A DNA stretch of 64,000 nucleotides from Trametopsis cervina (GCA_022385755.1 MU278351.1:65594-129593); one strand, 5' to 3'. Positions 1 through 11,995 are shown, counted from the stretch's first letter. Made by a program: numbers and translations. The notes: generated by a model not told the origin, from the sequence alone.

Positions 1-877
1 TTCCACACACATGTGAGTTTTTTTGAAACACAGAAGAGGAAGAGGGAACGAAACGCACAAACAGCCTTCCTCCCAAAATAATCCGCCGCGAACCCGAACC
101 CGAACTGGCCAATCACGCTCCCGATGTTCGCGCCCGCCTTGAGGAAGCCCTCGAGCCCCGAGGGCAGCGAGGACCCGCCGTAGAGGCGGTATTGGAGCAT
201 TGTCGCTACTGGCTAATAGAGGGAGCATGTTAGGAGGGAAGGAGGGATGGGGAGAGGGGAGGGAGGAGGGGATGGAGGGGAGGGGCTTACGTTGATGATG
301 AACAGATCATACGCTGCAAAGCAAGCAAACAGGTTAGCATCGTTATCGTTATTGCTCAATACTTCGAAAACAGAGGTACGCCCCCGCCAAAGTGTGGCGG
401 GGTATGCGGCACACGACCACTTCCCGCCGATCACACAGGGTCGCACGGCGAGCGACGATCACACAGAGCGTGGTCTTATCGATGAGATGAGAAGAAGGGG
501 TGTACGTACCATCCAAGAAGAACCCGACCTGTGTGTGCGAAAAACTGTATTAGCTTCGGCTCGGACGGAGAATTTGGGGTCACACGACCACTAATGCTTC
601 TCCTCGCAGAGGAGGGGTAGCATAGGGACAGGACAGGATAGGGAAGAGGTAGAGGAGAAGGAGGGAAGAAAGAGAGGAGAAGACGTACGCCAGCGATGCC
701 CAACAGCTTCACCTCTGCATAACTGAGTATGAACGGCGCGCGGCCGTCTCCTGAGATCTCGTAGTCTTCCAGGGCCGCTTTGTACGTCCCCCCATTGCTT
801 CCGTTCGTGCTGTCGAGTGATTTGGTAGCGGCGGGGGAAGAGGAGGAGGAGGTGGTGGAAGAGGTGTGGTCTGCCAT
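1..877 (-). CDS. PHO84-type inorganic phosphate transporter (MFS), 5' part only
   Basis: Predicted plasma-membrane proton/phosphate symporter of the major facilitator superfamily. It starts at the ATG at 877 and runs off the left edge, so only the N-terminal hydrophilic tail, TM1 and the start of TM2 are present. The exons I can join in frame are 877-689 (Ser/Thr-rich tail, then a segment ending KLLGIAGV), 528-510 (GFFLD), 313-291 (AYDLFIIN) and 212-59 (ATMLQYRLYGG through IGQFGFGFAADYFGRK). The GFFxDAYDLFxIN motif and the G-x-x-x-DxxGRK loop are typical of fungal PHO84 homologues. Two exons are very short (19 and 23 nt), and every junction uses a canonical GT donor. Nothing about regulation is visible. 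The family call is firm. Substrate specificity is inferred from the family. Confidence 0.85.
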
Positions 878-3396
878 TTGAACGACTAGCAAGCAGGAGT
901 AGGTATTAGGATAGGAGGTGTACCGAATCAAAAGAAAAAATGTATGAGTTAGGAGTAAGCTCGTAAAGAGGGGAAGAAAAAAATCGCACAGTGGAGTCCC
1001 CAGCAACCGCCTTTCTTGCCCGTTTTATGTCGGTGTGGAGGAGGAGGAGCTCGACGCACGTTTGTGTGCGGGGTGGAGAGACGAGCGAGGGAGGGAGCGA
1101 GGGAGAGCGCTAGGCTAGGGTAGGGTGTGATGGCAGATCAAGGGAGCGCCACCCACACACCGGAGCGGCAATTTTCATCGAGATCGGTTTTTGGGGCTCC
1201 GCGGCGCTGGGGGTTAGGCGCTCAGTGGTAAGGGAGGTTGACTGTGGACGTGTAGAGGAGACGTGTAGAGGAGAGGAGAGCAGAACTACGAGAACGCTAT
1301 GCGCATCTAACACTGCGTGTGGTTGAGAAGACCAAGCCGACGCTGCCGCCACTACAGTACACACAAACCTCCCGACCGCACACACAAACAGCAGAACCAC
1401 GACATCATCCCCTCACCCTCCCTCCCAAACCCAAACCCAAACACAATCACAATCCGCCCAACTCAGCCCACTCAGCTCAGCTCAACGATCCCACGGCCCC
1501 TCGAAGTGAGGTGTGACGACTTGAGGGCGATACGAACGTGCTCTTCGCGCCACGCGACTGCGCGATGTCCGTTTCGCGCGTTGATCGTTTGGCGAGATGC
1601 GAGATGCGAAAGATATCTGTGTCACTACAGTACCGACTGATCGACGAGCGTACTGTACAGCTTTTCGTCGATCGGGTCGGGACGTCCAGATTCGCGACCG
1701 CTGTATGCGTGATTATATGCGCCGCCGCTCGTCCGCCAAAGCAACTCGGGCGGACGGTACTGTACTGTGTGTCGACTCGGTATGGAGACGTGCACTCCCG
1801 ACCCGCGGACGAACGTGCATGTACACGCGATTAGGTTCGAACGAATCAAGGTTGGATGGGTGGGCTTTACGTAGCCCCGTTGGCGCAGGTTAGGAGCACT
1901 CCATACCAGTACAGTATAGGATCCCTCAGCGCGTTCCTGTACCGTGCGTCAGCGAGCCCGTTCGCACACACATGCGTTCGTGTTCGATGCAGGCACTCGG
2001 ATGAGAAGACGAGAGCGTGTTGGGATGTGCTGGGATGGGATGGGCAGGCGAGGCTCCAAGGTCTAGTGCGTGCGATATCTGTCTCTTTGACCTCAGCGGG
2101 CGAGCAAGCAGACGACCTGTTCGCGTCAAAAGCACAGCTGTGAGAAGTCGCTTCGGATGCGCGATACGTATAGTCTATTTGAGAGATGTAGATGTAGGAG
2201 AACGGTGGAGGAGCCAGGGAGACCGCACGTCGAAGTTTAAGGTTGAAGGCAATCTATGATGTCATTTTCATTAAATAGACTTTGGCGTGCACCGTGCTAT
2301 CGAGCATCGCGGACGTGTTGGGCTCGACGAAGTCTCTCCTCACCGCTTGCATACACCCAACCTTCCACGCACAATCGTGGTCGTCCGCGCATCGCAGTCG
2401 AAAGTGCGCTTCGTCCGAGTCGTCACAAGATGATCGCAGCTATACCGGGCCGATGGCGCACCTCCCAAATATCACATGCCTCTGCCCCCTACTGTACAAC
2501 ACCGTTCCGCAAATCCCGGACCCATTCAATCCATCCTCAAACCGCTGTCACCAACGCGCCACTGCAGTTGCATACGACAACCCCAAATCATGCTGCTACA
2601 GAAGCACAGAGCACGAATACAATACAGTACCGCAATACAGTACCGCAACATACGACATGGGATCACGGGAAGGATGCTAGAACCCACCCCGCTATCCCGC
2701 GCACCGCAACCATCAAATTGTCCTCCCTCCTCCATTCGAAGCCCGGGCTTCGACGCTGTTTGGAGCGGACAGCCACGAGACACGTTCGTTCGTTCGTTTG
2801 TGCGCGGGGTGTTGGGTTCCCCAGGCGGTCTTCAAAGGAAGGAGGGATCGGGCGCGTTGCTGTGTTTCGGTGATAGACTTCGTTCATTCGTCGGGCGGAA
2901 GTTGCTAGTTGGAGCCCCGAGCGCGTCGAACGGTGCCCGTGCTCGCTCCGTCAAGCATGGTCCGCACAGCCCTGTTCCCGCAAATATGGGATGCGTATGC
3001 TGTTTTCGATGAACAGAGTCTGCAGCAAAGAAAAAATGAAAGAAGAAGTAGGGCTGCAAGGTCGTCCAACTCACTGTAATGACCTGGAGCGCCGTCAAAC
3101 ATCGGACGTCGAACTCGTTTGGATCGATGACTCCGGGACCGTGCGGCATATTATTATCATACACACAAGCGTTCTGGCACGCCAACGAATGACTCTGATA
3201 CCGCGTTCTGGTGAGTTTTGAGCAGTCGCAAAACACCACGACGATACGATACTCCTGGGACAAAAACCCCGCATGACATCTCGCGTCTCAACGTCTCAAA
3301 CACCTCTCAGCGATCGCCAAGATTTCGTCATGCCGGAAAAGCAGGCCTCTGGGATCATCTTGTAAGGTATACAGTATTCCTCGATGCATTGGATTT
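878..3396. other. Intergenic region, no gene seen
   Basis: This is the upstream region of the phosphate transporter. The open frames here have no recognisable domain, no consistent splice structure and low-complexity composition (C-rich runs near 1400-1500). No tRNA or other RNA gene was found by eye. Confidence 0.5.
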
Positions 3397-6285
3397 GTGG
3401 TTATTATGACGTCGCAGCGGAGATGGGTCGCCCTCTTGGATGTCTTGCTAGATATAACTGACGTTGATGACAGGTTTTGTGCGTTCTGTCTTCGCGGAAA
3501 TTGCTCACCGATGGGCTGTCTCTGTGATTCTCCTGGGCCGTGGAGATCGTTGGCTTCGATGCTAATGCTAGATTCGACCTGCGGTTCACGTTCCCACGGA
3601 TATTGCTCACCGGTGCGCTACCGCTAGCATCGTCGAGGATACAGTACGTCTCGCTCAAAATGCCTGTGCTTCGCTGGCTTTGCTGCTACTGGCAGATTTA
3701 ACTTGCAGCTCGTGTCCTCGCGAAACTTGCTGGCCAGTGGATCGCCTCTGGGAATGTTGTAGGTGGTACATACCTCAACAACAGATTCTGTGCATCCAAA
3801 CTGCGGCTCAGGTCCCCACGGATAATTGCTCAGTGGTCCGCCGTCTCTGCGATCATCGTGCTACGTCTCGCTCAGCATGGCCGGGCTTTACTGGCTTCGC
3901 GGCTAATGCCAGATTCAACCCGTGGTTATACCTTCGCGGATGTTGCTCGCCGGCGCGCCATCTCTGGGATCATCGTGGTACGGCTCGCTCAAGATCGCTG
4001 ACTTCGATGCCAATGCCAGATTCAACCTGCGGCTCGTGTCCTCGTGGAGATGGGTCGCCGGTGCGCCGTCTCCAGGATCATCGTGAAGCGTATACTCCTC
4101 AACGACAGATTCCGTGCATCAAATGTGCAGTCGTCGTCCCTGCCGAAACGCATCACCAGCGCGTTGCCTCTTGGATCATCGTGGATGGGACACGTCGCTC
4201 GGTATACTGTAACTAACGTTGATGGAAGATTCTGCACAGTTCTATCTTCGCGGAAATTGCTCACCAAGCGCTGCCTCCTGGATGGTACACTGTACGGCTC
4301 GCTCAAGATCGCGGGTTTCGCTTTGCTGGCTCTGATGACCCACTCTGTACATCCACCTCGTGGTTCTATTGCTCACCAGGGCGCCGTCTCTGGGATCATC
4401 GTGGATGGTATACAGTACGGCTCGCTCAAGATTGTTATGCTTTGCTGGCTTCGTTGCCAATGCCAGATTCAACCTGCGGTTCATGTCCCCACGAATATTA
4501 CTCACCAGGGCGCCGTCTCTGGGATCATCGGGGATGATACACAGTACTTCTCGCTCAAGATTGCTGTCTTCGGTGCTAATGACAGATTCAACCCGCGGCC
4601 CGTGTCCTCGCGAAACTTGCTGACCGGTGGATCGCCTCTAGCATCATCGTGGAACGTCTCGCTCAAGATTGCTGGCTTCACTGCTAATGCCAGATTCAAC
4701 ATGCGGCTCGTGTCCTCGTGGAGATGGGTCGCCGGTGCATTACCTCTAGCATCATCGTGAAGGTATATGTCTAGATGGCTGTTCTGTTCTGTGCATCCAA
4801 CCCCGATTCATCTCCTCGCAGAAACGGGCCTTTAGATCCTCGCGGATGATGTACGACGCTCAATGCGGCTCTGTGCATCCAACTGGTGGTTCATGCCCTC
4901 GCGGGAATGGGTCGCGTTGCCTCTGGGTCATCGTGGATGATGACAGATTGTTGTGCATTCCACTGGTGGTCGGGTCCCGCGGAGACGGGTCACTGGTGCG
5001 CTGTCTCTAGCATCGTTGTGGTGTATACCTTAACGACATATTCTGTGCATTCACCCACGCGAAGATCGCTCGCCGACGCATTGCATCTTGGAACATCACG
5101 GCCACTATGCCTTCACATCCGGTGTGCCCAGCCGTTTCCCTGCCCGCATCGCCTACCTCTGTTCATCCAATCCGTAGTTCACGAACGCGTCTCCGTCCTC
5201 CCAACGGCCTCAACCCCTGTACAATTAGATTACCCCTCAGATCATCGTGGATGGTATATGCCTCAATAGCAGATTCTGTGCACCCAACTCCTCACAGAGA
5301 TGGACTGCCGGTGCGTTACCTCCTGGTGCATCACAGGTAACGTCTACATCACTCGCAGAGCGGCATGCTCACGCTTTCCCCTGCGATTTTCCGGCTCAAC
5401 CAGTGGTGCACGAGTGTCCTCGTCCCATTGTGGTCCCAAGTTCTTATACCGCCACTCGGCTCCCAGGCCGAACACTAAGAGGAGAGGGAACGATCGATCT
5501 TCCACAATACCGTGCGCCACATTCGACTACGGCTATGATTGTGCTCCTACGGTACAGAAGAGCATCGTCGCGGATGGTATATGCCTCAACGACATACTGC
5601 GTGAATTCAGTCTGGGGTTGATGTCCTCGCGGAAACGGGTCGCCTTCCGTCCTCGCGGGGCTGGGTTGCCGGTGCATTATCCCTTAGATCATCGTGGCCA
5701 GCCGCCGTTCACGTTTGGTGTGTTCGCCTGCTCCCCTACTCGCACCGCCATTTTGTCCATGCAATCTGTAGTTCACGAACGCGTCTCCATCCTACCACGG
5801 CCTCATCCCGTACAATTGGGGATTGGTGGATTGCCTCTTGGATGGTATATACCTCAACGCCAGATTTCTATTCAACTCGTGGCTCGTATCATCGCGGAGA
5901 TGGATCGCGCAGGCAAAGTCTGTCGACATCTACAGCATCACGGAAGAGCGGTATGTTCACAGGTTGCCCAAATTGCACAAACTGCCTCTGCTCATTGTAG
6001 CAGTATTTCCGCATCTTACCACAACCACTCGCGTGGCCGCTCGTCTCCCATCGACAAGCTCGGCACCTGGAGTCAGGAAAGGTCCTCCACAAACCTGCAC
6101 GCAATATCTGACTACGGCCATGATCATACTCCTACCGTGCAGAAGAGCATCATCGTGGATAGCATACTGTATACCCCGATGACAGATCCTGTGGATTCGA
6201 TCTATAGTTCTATCTGGGCGCATATTGTTCGCTGGTGCATTGCCTCTTGAAACATCGCCGCTAGTCGCCGTTCACATCTGGTGTG
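3397..6285. repeat. Field of degenerate tandem repeats, unit about 85-130 bp
   Basis: A phrase close to GGATCATCGTGGATGGTA recurs near 3626, 3850, 3967, 4075, 4170, 4393, 4520, 4640, 4748, 4925, 5238, 5562, 5686, 5837 and 6148. It alternates with a second phrase close to AATGCCAGATTCAACCTGCG and a third around TTGCTCACCGGTGCGCC. Spacing varies from about 85 to 128 bp, so the copies have suffered many small indels and substitutions. Open frames of up to about 240 codons occur, but they break differently from unit to unit and match no protein family, so I read this as a non-coding old minisatellite. It fills the space between the phosphate transporter and the CHAT-TPR gene. Confidence 0.75.
5178..6285. 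repeat. Higher-order direct duplication of about 580 bp inside the repeat field
   Basis: Segments beginning near 5178 and 5771 share GTTCACGAACGCGTCTCC. Those near 5520 and 6105 share a stretch around CTCCTACGGTACAGAAGAGC. Those near 5703 and 6272 share GTTCACATTTGGTGTGTTCGC-like sequence. The offsets are about 593, 585 and 570 bp. The order is conserved, so a block of several basic units was duplicated in tandem and then drifted. Confidence 0.65.
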
Positions 6286-7044
6286 TTCGCCTGTTCGCCT
6301 GTTTGCACTGACAAAATCTGTATTCGATTGGTGGTTCACGAACACGGGTCCTTGCACAGCCGCTCACCTCCCAAGCAGACCTACAAGAAGGGAGGGATGT
6401 TTCCGCCCAAATTTCGTTCCTAACACATACTCTGCCCATGGCATGTGCTCTATGCTAAACCGTGCTCCTATATTAGAACACCAGGGTCCCTTATTCCTCG
6501 TGTAGTCTGTGCCGGACGACTACAAGCAAACACAAGCGGGTGCGGCGTGCCTTCGTGAAATGCTTGAAGAATTGCGTGACCGCGGGGCATTCTGACCTTG
6601 CTTAGTCCCTGGATCCACAATCTTTAAGCCCAGGCAGCTCTCTGCAAAGACAAGCCATCACTGCGTATGGTCACGTTGTACCTTCATGTGAAGAAAGGGC
6701 GCACAGTAGGTGTAGGTCATATGTAAAGTAGTTTATCTGTAGTACACATCTCTAAATCATTCCCTTCACCGGTGGCATACGCCGGCGTGATTTATTATAC
6801 AACCCCAAAAGGCTTTTTGTGTTCGTGGAATTTCTCGCATTTGTATTGCGTCCGAATCGCCATGGGCAATGCCCCTCATCCGACAGTGTTCGCTGATCCC
6901 CCTAACGGATACATTCCTTGGAGTCCATTTGCTGGTCCACAATGCATGTTCCTGTAAGGTCACACATACATAATACATGAGATGATAGGTACCGGGGAGG
7001 GAAACCCTGGGACCATGAGCATGCAAAGCAAACAATCAAGAAGA
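6286..7044. other. Intergenic region, no gene seen
   Basis: This lies between the repeat field and the 3' end of the CHAT-TPR gene. No supported coding exon, RNA gene or repeat was seen. Confidence 0.45.
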
Positions 7045-10000
7045 CTACATTCCAATATGGATGTACGTCGCCCATCTGCTCGGCGACACCCCCTTTTCAC
7101 GCAACGCGCGAGCCGCCTCATCCAGTGCGTACGGGACGACGTCCGGGTCCAGATACTCGCCCTCGCCCTCGAACAACCGTTCATACACCTTCCGCGCCAC
7201 CTCGGGCCCGTCCAAGTCGTCCATCGACCTGCAAAGAACACACCATGAGCACAACAGCGTACCCACCCGCCAATTGCAGCACTCACCACATCGTACCGAC
7301 GACGCTTTTAAACCCCGCGAACAGCATCGCCATCGCCAGATGCACCGTCTCGTCCGCCGAGTCGCCCGAGGCCTTCGCCGTCTCGCATGCGCTAAGGAAC
7401 GCCATGAACGCTTGCGGGAGCGGCGCGCGCATCAGCTGCAGCACCGTCAGTCTGTCGTCGCGCAGCAGAAAGCCGCTAGAGAGCGGGTGCGCGCCGTCCT
7501 GCTCGCCGTGGCTCGCGATATGCAGGATCGTCGCGGATGGGAGCGTGCCGAGCGCCGTGGGGACGGAGAGCCCTGCGTGGGGTGAGACGAGGACGTCGTC
7601 AGAGTCGGGGAGCGGGAGGATGAGGGAGGGAGGGAGCGTCGAGGATAGCGTTTGGATCTCGCGGATGGTGGATGGGATGGAGGTGCCGATGTAAGGGTGC
7701 GGCGCGGCGCCGAGAAGCATTCGGGCTTGGGAGCGGCGGACGGGGCGGTATGCCTTCCGGGCATCTATGAGGGCTTGGAGAGTGGGGGTATACGAGGAGA
7801 CGACGTAGTCCGAGCATCGTTCGGTGTGGCCGTTGGAGTGCCATTCGGCCGCGTGGAGCGGGAGAGAGGCAAATGTGCGAGATGTGCACCACCACAGCCG
7901 AGGTCTGTCTTGACCGACGCTCACTTTCTGCGCAGAATAAGTTGCAATGCGTCGTCTGCACCACGGGATATATTTGTGCTTACCTTCAAGCCTAATGTGC
8001 GCAGGATTGGATTGACGACGCCGAACCAAAGGATTTCCAACACGGCATCGGACACGGTCGTTCGTGGTGCCTTCTTTTTCCGTGGACCCTTCACAGCCCT
8101 TGCGTGGTCCAGTTGTTCCTCAAGTGCGTTCAGAAGCTGTTCACTCTGTGGACCTATCTCATCTCGCAAAGGCTTGCCGTCTCGACTGAGCTTCCTCATG
8201 CACGCCGAAGAGTCTTGCCACAGCTTCGCCGCCATTTTCAGCGCATCTAACGACGTCGGGAGGTTCATCCTACGGGCAGCTCCGTCGCTAGTGATCAGAA
8301 CGGCGATACACATCTCTGCACCGCTTGTTAGAAGCACGACAGGGCCCTTCTCAGCAGCCTTCGCCAAGTACGCAAACGTCTGTGGTAACATGAACCTCTC
8401 AAACCCAGGAATGGCGCGTGCGCGCTCAACAAGTTCCAGGTACTCTTCGGCAGTCTGCCTCCTACGCGCCATGTCGATGTCGTTTTCTCTCGGGTCGGCA
8501 GAGAGGCCCGCGCGCCTGAAGCCGTCCTCCTCGAGCTGCCTCGCATGGGCGCCGAGTGCAACGCGGAGGTCCTCTGGCAGGTCGTCCAGCGCCGTCCTGA
8601 GGTGCAACGCCTGCGCCCAGAACATCGCGCGCCCCTCCTCTATCATCTCCACCGCGAGCTCCGTGTGCCCGAGGACGATAGCGATGTTCGCAGCAGACAG
8701 CGGCAGGCCCTCGGCGAATCGCCGAAGCGCAACGAGACGCTCGCTGACCTCCAGCGTGAAGTCGGCGAAACGGGGAATGAGGTGTACGGCGCTCACGACC
8801 ACGTCCAGCAGCGCCTGGTGTGCTTCGGTGTCCGCGGCGAAGCCGTCCGCATCGAAATACCGCGTCTCGCCCCAGTATTTGCCCACGCACTCGATGCGCT
8901 CGCCGGCGAGGTACGCTTCACTGTCGACGATCTCCCTAACGAGCGCGACAGACGTGTGGAGGTCGTTGAATGGCGACTTGGAGTTGACGAGAAGCTGCGC
9001 CTTTGCGAGTAAGGCGCGCGAGTTGCGGCGTCCGTCGCCCTCGTACGCGGGAGTGAGCGCTCTGTCTGCGTACTCCAAGCAGTCGGCAGCATCCTGTGGA
9101 TCCTCTGTCGCTTCGAATCGCAAGAATAGCAGGCCGGCGAGGCTGGTGTAGTGATTTTCGAGGTTGATTAGCTTTCCGTGGGGGTGCTCAATCGCCTGGT
9201 GTGTAGCGCGGATTGCCTCGTCCAGGTCAGCTACGTTCTTCTCTTTGTCCCACCTTAAGTAAAGCATCGCAGCGTATTGGTCCAGCACCGAGTCCGCGTC
9301 TGCCTCGGAGACGTCCTGCATTGCCAGTTGGCAATGGTGTATACCCTGAGATAAATCTTCGTCGTCTTGTGACCATCTGTAGCGCAGTTTATAGGCATTT
9401 GCAACGTAGAAGTGTGCGGTGTGACGATCTTGATCGTCTGTAGCCAGTGATAGACACCTTTCAGATATCTCCAAACATTCGGCGACGTCTTCCATGCGGC
9501 TGCGCTCCTCTGCTCTGTACTGAAGCACCGATGAGAGAATGCAATACAGGGTGAACCGCATCACGCTCCCCATCTCAGGCAGTCGGAAGACTTCGCGGAA
9601 AAGTCTCATGGCCTCGTCTAAAACCCGTACTCCACCATGCGCCAGATAGCAGTGTTCTAGACAGAACACAAGGTTGTTGACTGCGTTTTCGAGCTCTTGT
9701 ACTCTGCTGATAGCACAGAAGCCGGCACGTTCTTCAAAGCCGAGGGACGGGTGCCGGTAGCTATGGACGCAGAACCGCAGAAATCGGTATCCTATACGGA
9801 TGCCCTCTTCATGGATCTCCTTCGGTACAAAGAACTCCCGCTGAATGAGCGCAAATGCGAGCAGGAGTGTCTCTGCAGCGTAGTAGTCACGAAACTTGAT
9901 ACGGGTAGATGCTGGGAGCGTGCCACCTGCAGTGGGAATATATAGTTTGTCGGTCTTGAATTGGAAGATGGCTGAGAGACGCATGATGTTATTGGTAATC

Positions 10001-10457
10001 ATACTCTTTAGTTCATCATTGGCAGTGGGGAACGTGAGGAGGAACTCGGCGTGTAATGCTGCGGTCGGGCCGAGAAGTTCTATTCGAGATGCATCCACAG
10101 TTAAAGCCCTATGAAGACGATCAGCCACAATAAAAAGCTGGTAAAACGACAGGTCTGATACGCCTGCACGTCGGTAAGACAGCGAGCCAATGGAAGAGTG
10201 CTGTATATATACTCACGTCTCGGGACAAGCTGCGGGCCAAAAGCGACGGCGATGAAGTGCACAAGACGTTTTCCGGGTTTGTCAAGGTTGCTCCCGGGGG
10301 GAGGTTGTGAAGGGTCGTATTGGACTTGAAATAGCTTGATAGGGACTTCTTTCTTTTCGTCCGGGTTTGATGCTTCCCCTACTAGAGCGGAGGTCTCAAA
10401 CCAGCAATCCGAACGGTCTTCATGAGGGGCAGCTGGCTCTGAGAGTGAAGGTGCCAT
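7045..10457 (-). CDS. TPR-CHAT domain protein (caspase-like protease fold)
   Basis: I join four exons in frame: 10457-10213, 10108-7984, 7927-7287 and 7228-7045, giving about 1064 residues. The middle is a long array of TPR-like helical repeats (roughly residues 100-740). The C-terminal third is a CHAT domain, with a start-of-domain motif PRLWWCTSRTFASLPLHAA, the histidine motif HIASHG (His about 930) and the cysteine motif LSACETA (Cys about 971). Both members of the predicted Cys/His dyad are present, so it could be an active peptidase. CHAT-TPR proteins are related to separases and caspases and are strongly expanded in Agaricomycetes, with mostly unknown roles. The first exon has no recognised domain, and its junction (GTATAT donor) is the least certain. 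Only 34 bp separate its start from the upstream ORF on the same strand. Confidence 0.85.
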
Positions 10458-10491
10458 TCACACCAGTACGTACTGTGGAGGCTGAGATAAA

Positions 10492-11049
10492 CTAACCAGT
10501 TAGTGAGAGAGCGTCTTGAACTGTAGCTTCCCAAGGGTTCGCTCGGGTCCATGTGTAGGGTATATCTGAGGAATTGAAAACGTGCTCGAACGCATCTGGG
10601 ACGATATTGAATGTTGATGACACCGTGGTGCTGCGAGCAGCGTCCTCGCTTGGCTTTACGGTCGACGATGGCAAGTTATCCGGTAGAGAGGCCTCCCAGG
10701 TATGGGCAGATGAACGCTGGGATATAGATTCAAGAGTCGGATCCAGGAAGGAGCCCTCGTGAATGCGTGCATGGGATGCACGGATCCAGTCAGAGCCAAG
10801 GCGCACATCACAGTCGGCAAGATTGCCTATGAGTAACGCGGTAGTCGAATGGTAATTTCCTGATGTCGTAGGGACAATGATTGGTGCATTGGATATTGTA
10901 CGCGTGATGGTAAAAGATTGCTTGACGTATGTTTGAGCTAGACGGTGTTGGAGAACAAAGTCCTCGGACACGATAGAATGGTCCTGGGTCGGGTCTACTG
11001 TTATAAAGGCTTGTTTATCCAATAGAGAGCCCACGATAGTAAGTTGCAT
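10492..11049 (-). CDS. Retropepsin-like ORF with altered active-site motif, function unknown
   Basis: An ORF of about 185 codons starts at the ATG at 11049. The open frame continues further upstream without an ATG, so a 5' exon is possible. The pattern of a small beta-rich domain with VDPTQDHSIVSEDFVLQHRL, followed about 60 residues later by CDVRLGSDWIRA, resembles the D-[ST]-G ... LG-x-DW layout of retropepsin-like domains in fungal genomes and retroelements. Here the catalytic triplet reads D-P-T, so protease activity is doubtful. No reverse transcriptase or integrase lies nearby, so it is not an intact retroelement. The tail (about 80 residues) is Ser/Thr-rich and unrecognised. It sits immediately upstream of the CHAT-TPR gene on the same strand and could be a separate gene or a mis-split part of it. 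Confidence 0.5.
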   Translation of the reverse strand: MQLTIVGSLLDKQAFITVDPTQDHSIVSEDFVLQHRLAQTYVKQSFTITRTISNAPIIVPTTSGNYHSTTALLIGNLADCDVRLGSDWIRASHARIHEGSFLDPTLESISQRSSAHTWEASLPDNLPSSTVKPSEDAARSTTVSSTFNIVPDAFEHVFNSSDIPYTWTRANPWEATVQDALSLTG

Positions 11050-11539
11050 GTAGGAACTATTGTCTTTGAGGCCTTGATAGCACTGTGAGAACAAGGTATT
11101 GAGGTTGTATCGACGAGGGAGGAGTGCCTTACATATGACAGATGGCTCCGATTTGTAACAACGGCGAGTCTTAGCCGATGTCACTTCCTACCTTCTTTAC
11201 GGAGCTGCGCGCAACCGTACATCAGCTTGAACGCAGTTATTTCCCCTGATGCTAAGAGCATACATCAGCAAAACGACCAGATAGGCTTTCCAGTTTGTTC
11301 AGCTTGTAGCATTGCTGCCATATGTACCGCTGTGTCATGAAAGTCAAATGATAGACTTGAGTTATGAGGAAACGGGCGTCCCACTAGCAATCTCATTCAG
11401 TGCTCATATACTATCCATCCAACCTGAGCGACACAATCTTGCGAGGACGAAAAGGCTGTGTCATTTTTGAAGTAGCTGCAAAATACATGAGTGACATTCA
11501 ACGTGCGCGTTATGTGGAGTTGAGAGTTTTCTAGAATTA

Positions 11540-11774
11540 CAGCCGTTTACCAAACGATAGACGGGTCGTGATGAAAACATACACAGACGGACTCAGTCGG
11601 TGTGAGAATATTATCACGTGCTCGTGTGTATCGGGGCGTTCTCATTCGTCCGTAGGGGCGGCAGGCAGCGGCAGAAGCTGATTTCGAAGCCAAATTGATC
11701 GCTCAGCCTCACTCAGCCAAATTCCGGCTGTGTGTGTGTTTCATCGCCTCCGTCTATCGTTTGGTAAACGGCTG
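11540..11774. mobile_element. MITE-like element, 24-bp perfect TIRs, TA target duplication
   Basis: A 24-bp perfect terminal inverted repeat is present at 11540-11563 and 11751-11774 (outer end CAGCCGTTTACC). The element is 235 bp and is flanked on each side by TA (11538-11539 and 11775-11776), as expected for Tc1/mariner-type transposition. Imperfect complementarity continues inward for about 15 bp. It contains no transposase frame, so it would be non-autonomous. Confidence 0.75.
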
Positions 11775-11781
11775 TATGTTA

Positions 11782-11833
11782 CACTATTACCGCCATAGAA
11801 GCAGAGTCGCGTGAGACTATGGCGGTAATAGTG
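11782..11833. repeat. Second TA-flanked palindrome, 17-bp perfect arms
   Basis: The perfect arms 11782-11798 and 11817-11833 (CACTATTACCGCCATAG and its complement) enclose an 18-nt loop. TA lies at each outer edge (11780-11781 and 11834-11835). It starts four bases after the preceding MITE duplication. It could be a highly deleted MITE, an insertion remnant or a structured RNA/terminator. Placement beside another TA-flanked element favours a transposon relic. Confidence 0.55.
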
Positions 11834-11995
11834 TATCGTCCATTTAAATACATACCAAATATAATACAATGTCCATGGTTGGTTGTTACATACTTCATGT
11901 ATTCTACAAATACAGCGGAGAAAAATACAGCGGAGAATAATACTAGCGCCACAAAAATCCAGAATCTCATATCGTATCGTCTATCAGCCTCAAAT

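Noticed and set aside
2256..3012. Plus-strand open frames of 130-205 codons upstream of the phosphate transporter
   Set aside because: They overlap in different frames, show no domain, and are full of Arg/Ser/Pro from GC-rich composition.
4044..4760. 238-codon open frame inside the repeat field
   Set aside because: The protein text merely reflects the DNA repeat, and its frame changes from unit to unit.
7652..9151. 499-codon plus-strand open frame
   Set aside because: It is the antisense shadow of the CHAT-TPR gene, with Ser/Arg/Ala-rich text and no homology.
10457..11184. Joining the retropepsin-like ORF and the CHAT-TPR gene into one protein
   Set aside because: Any intron bridging the stop would be only 15-24 nt, so two genes are preferred until transcripts say otherwise.
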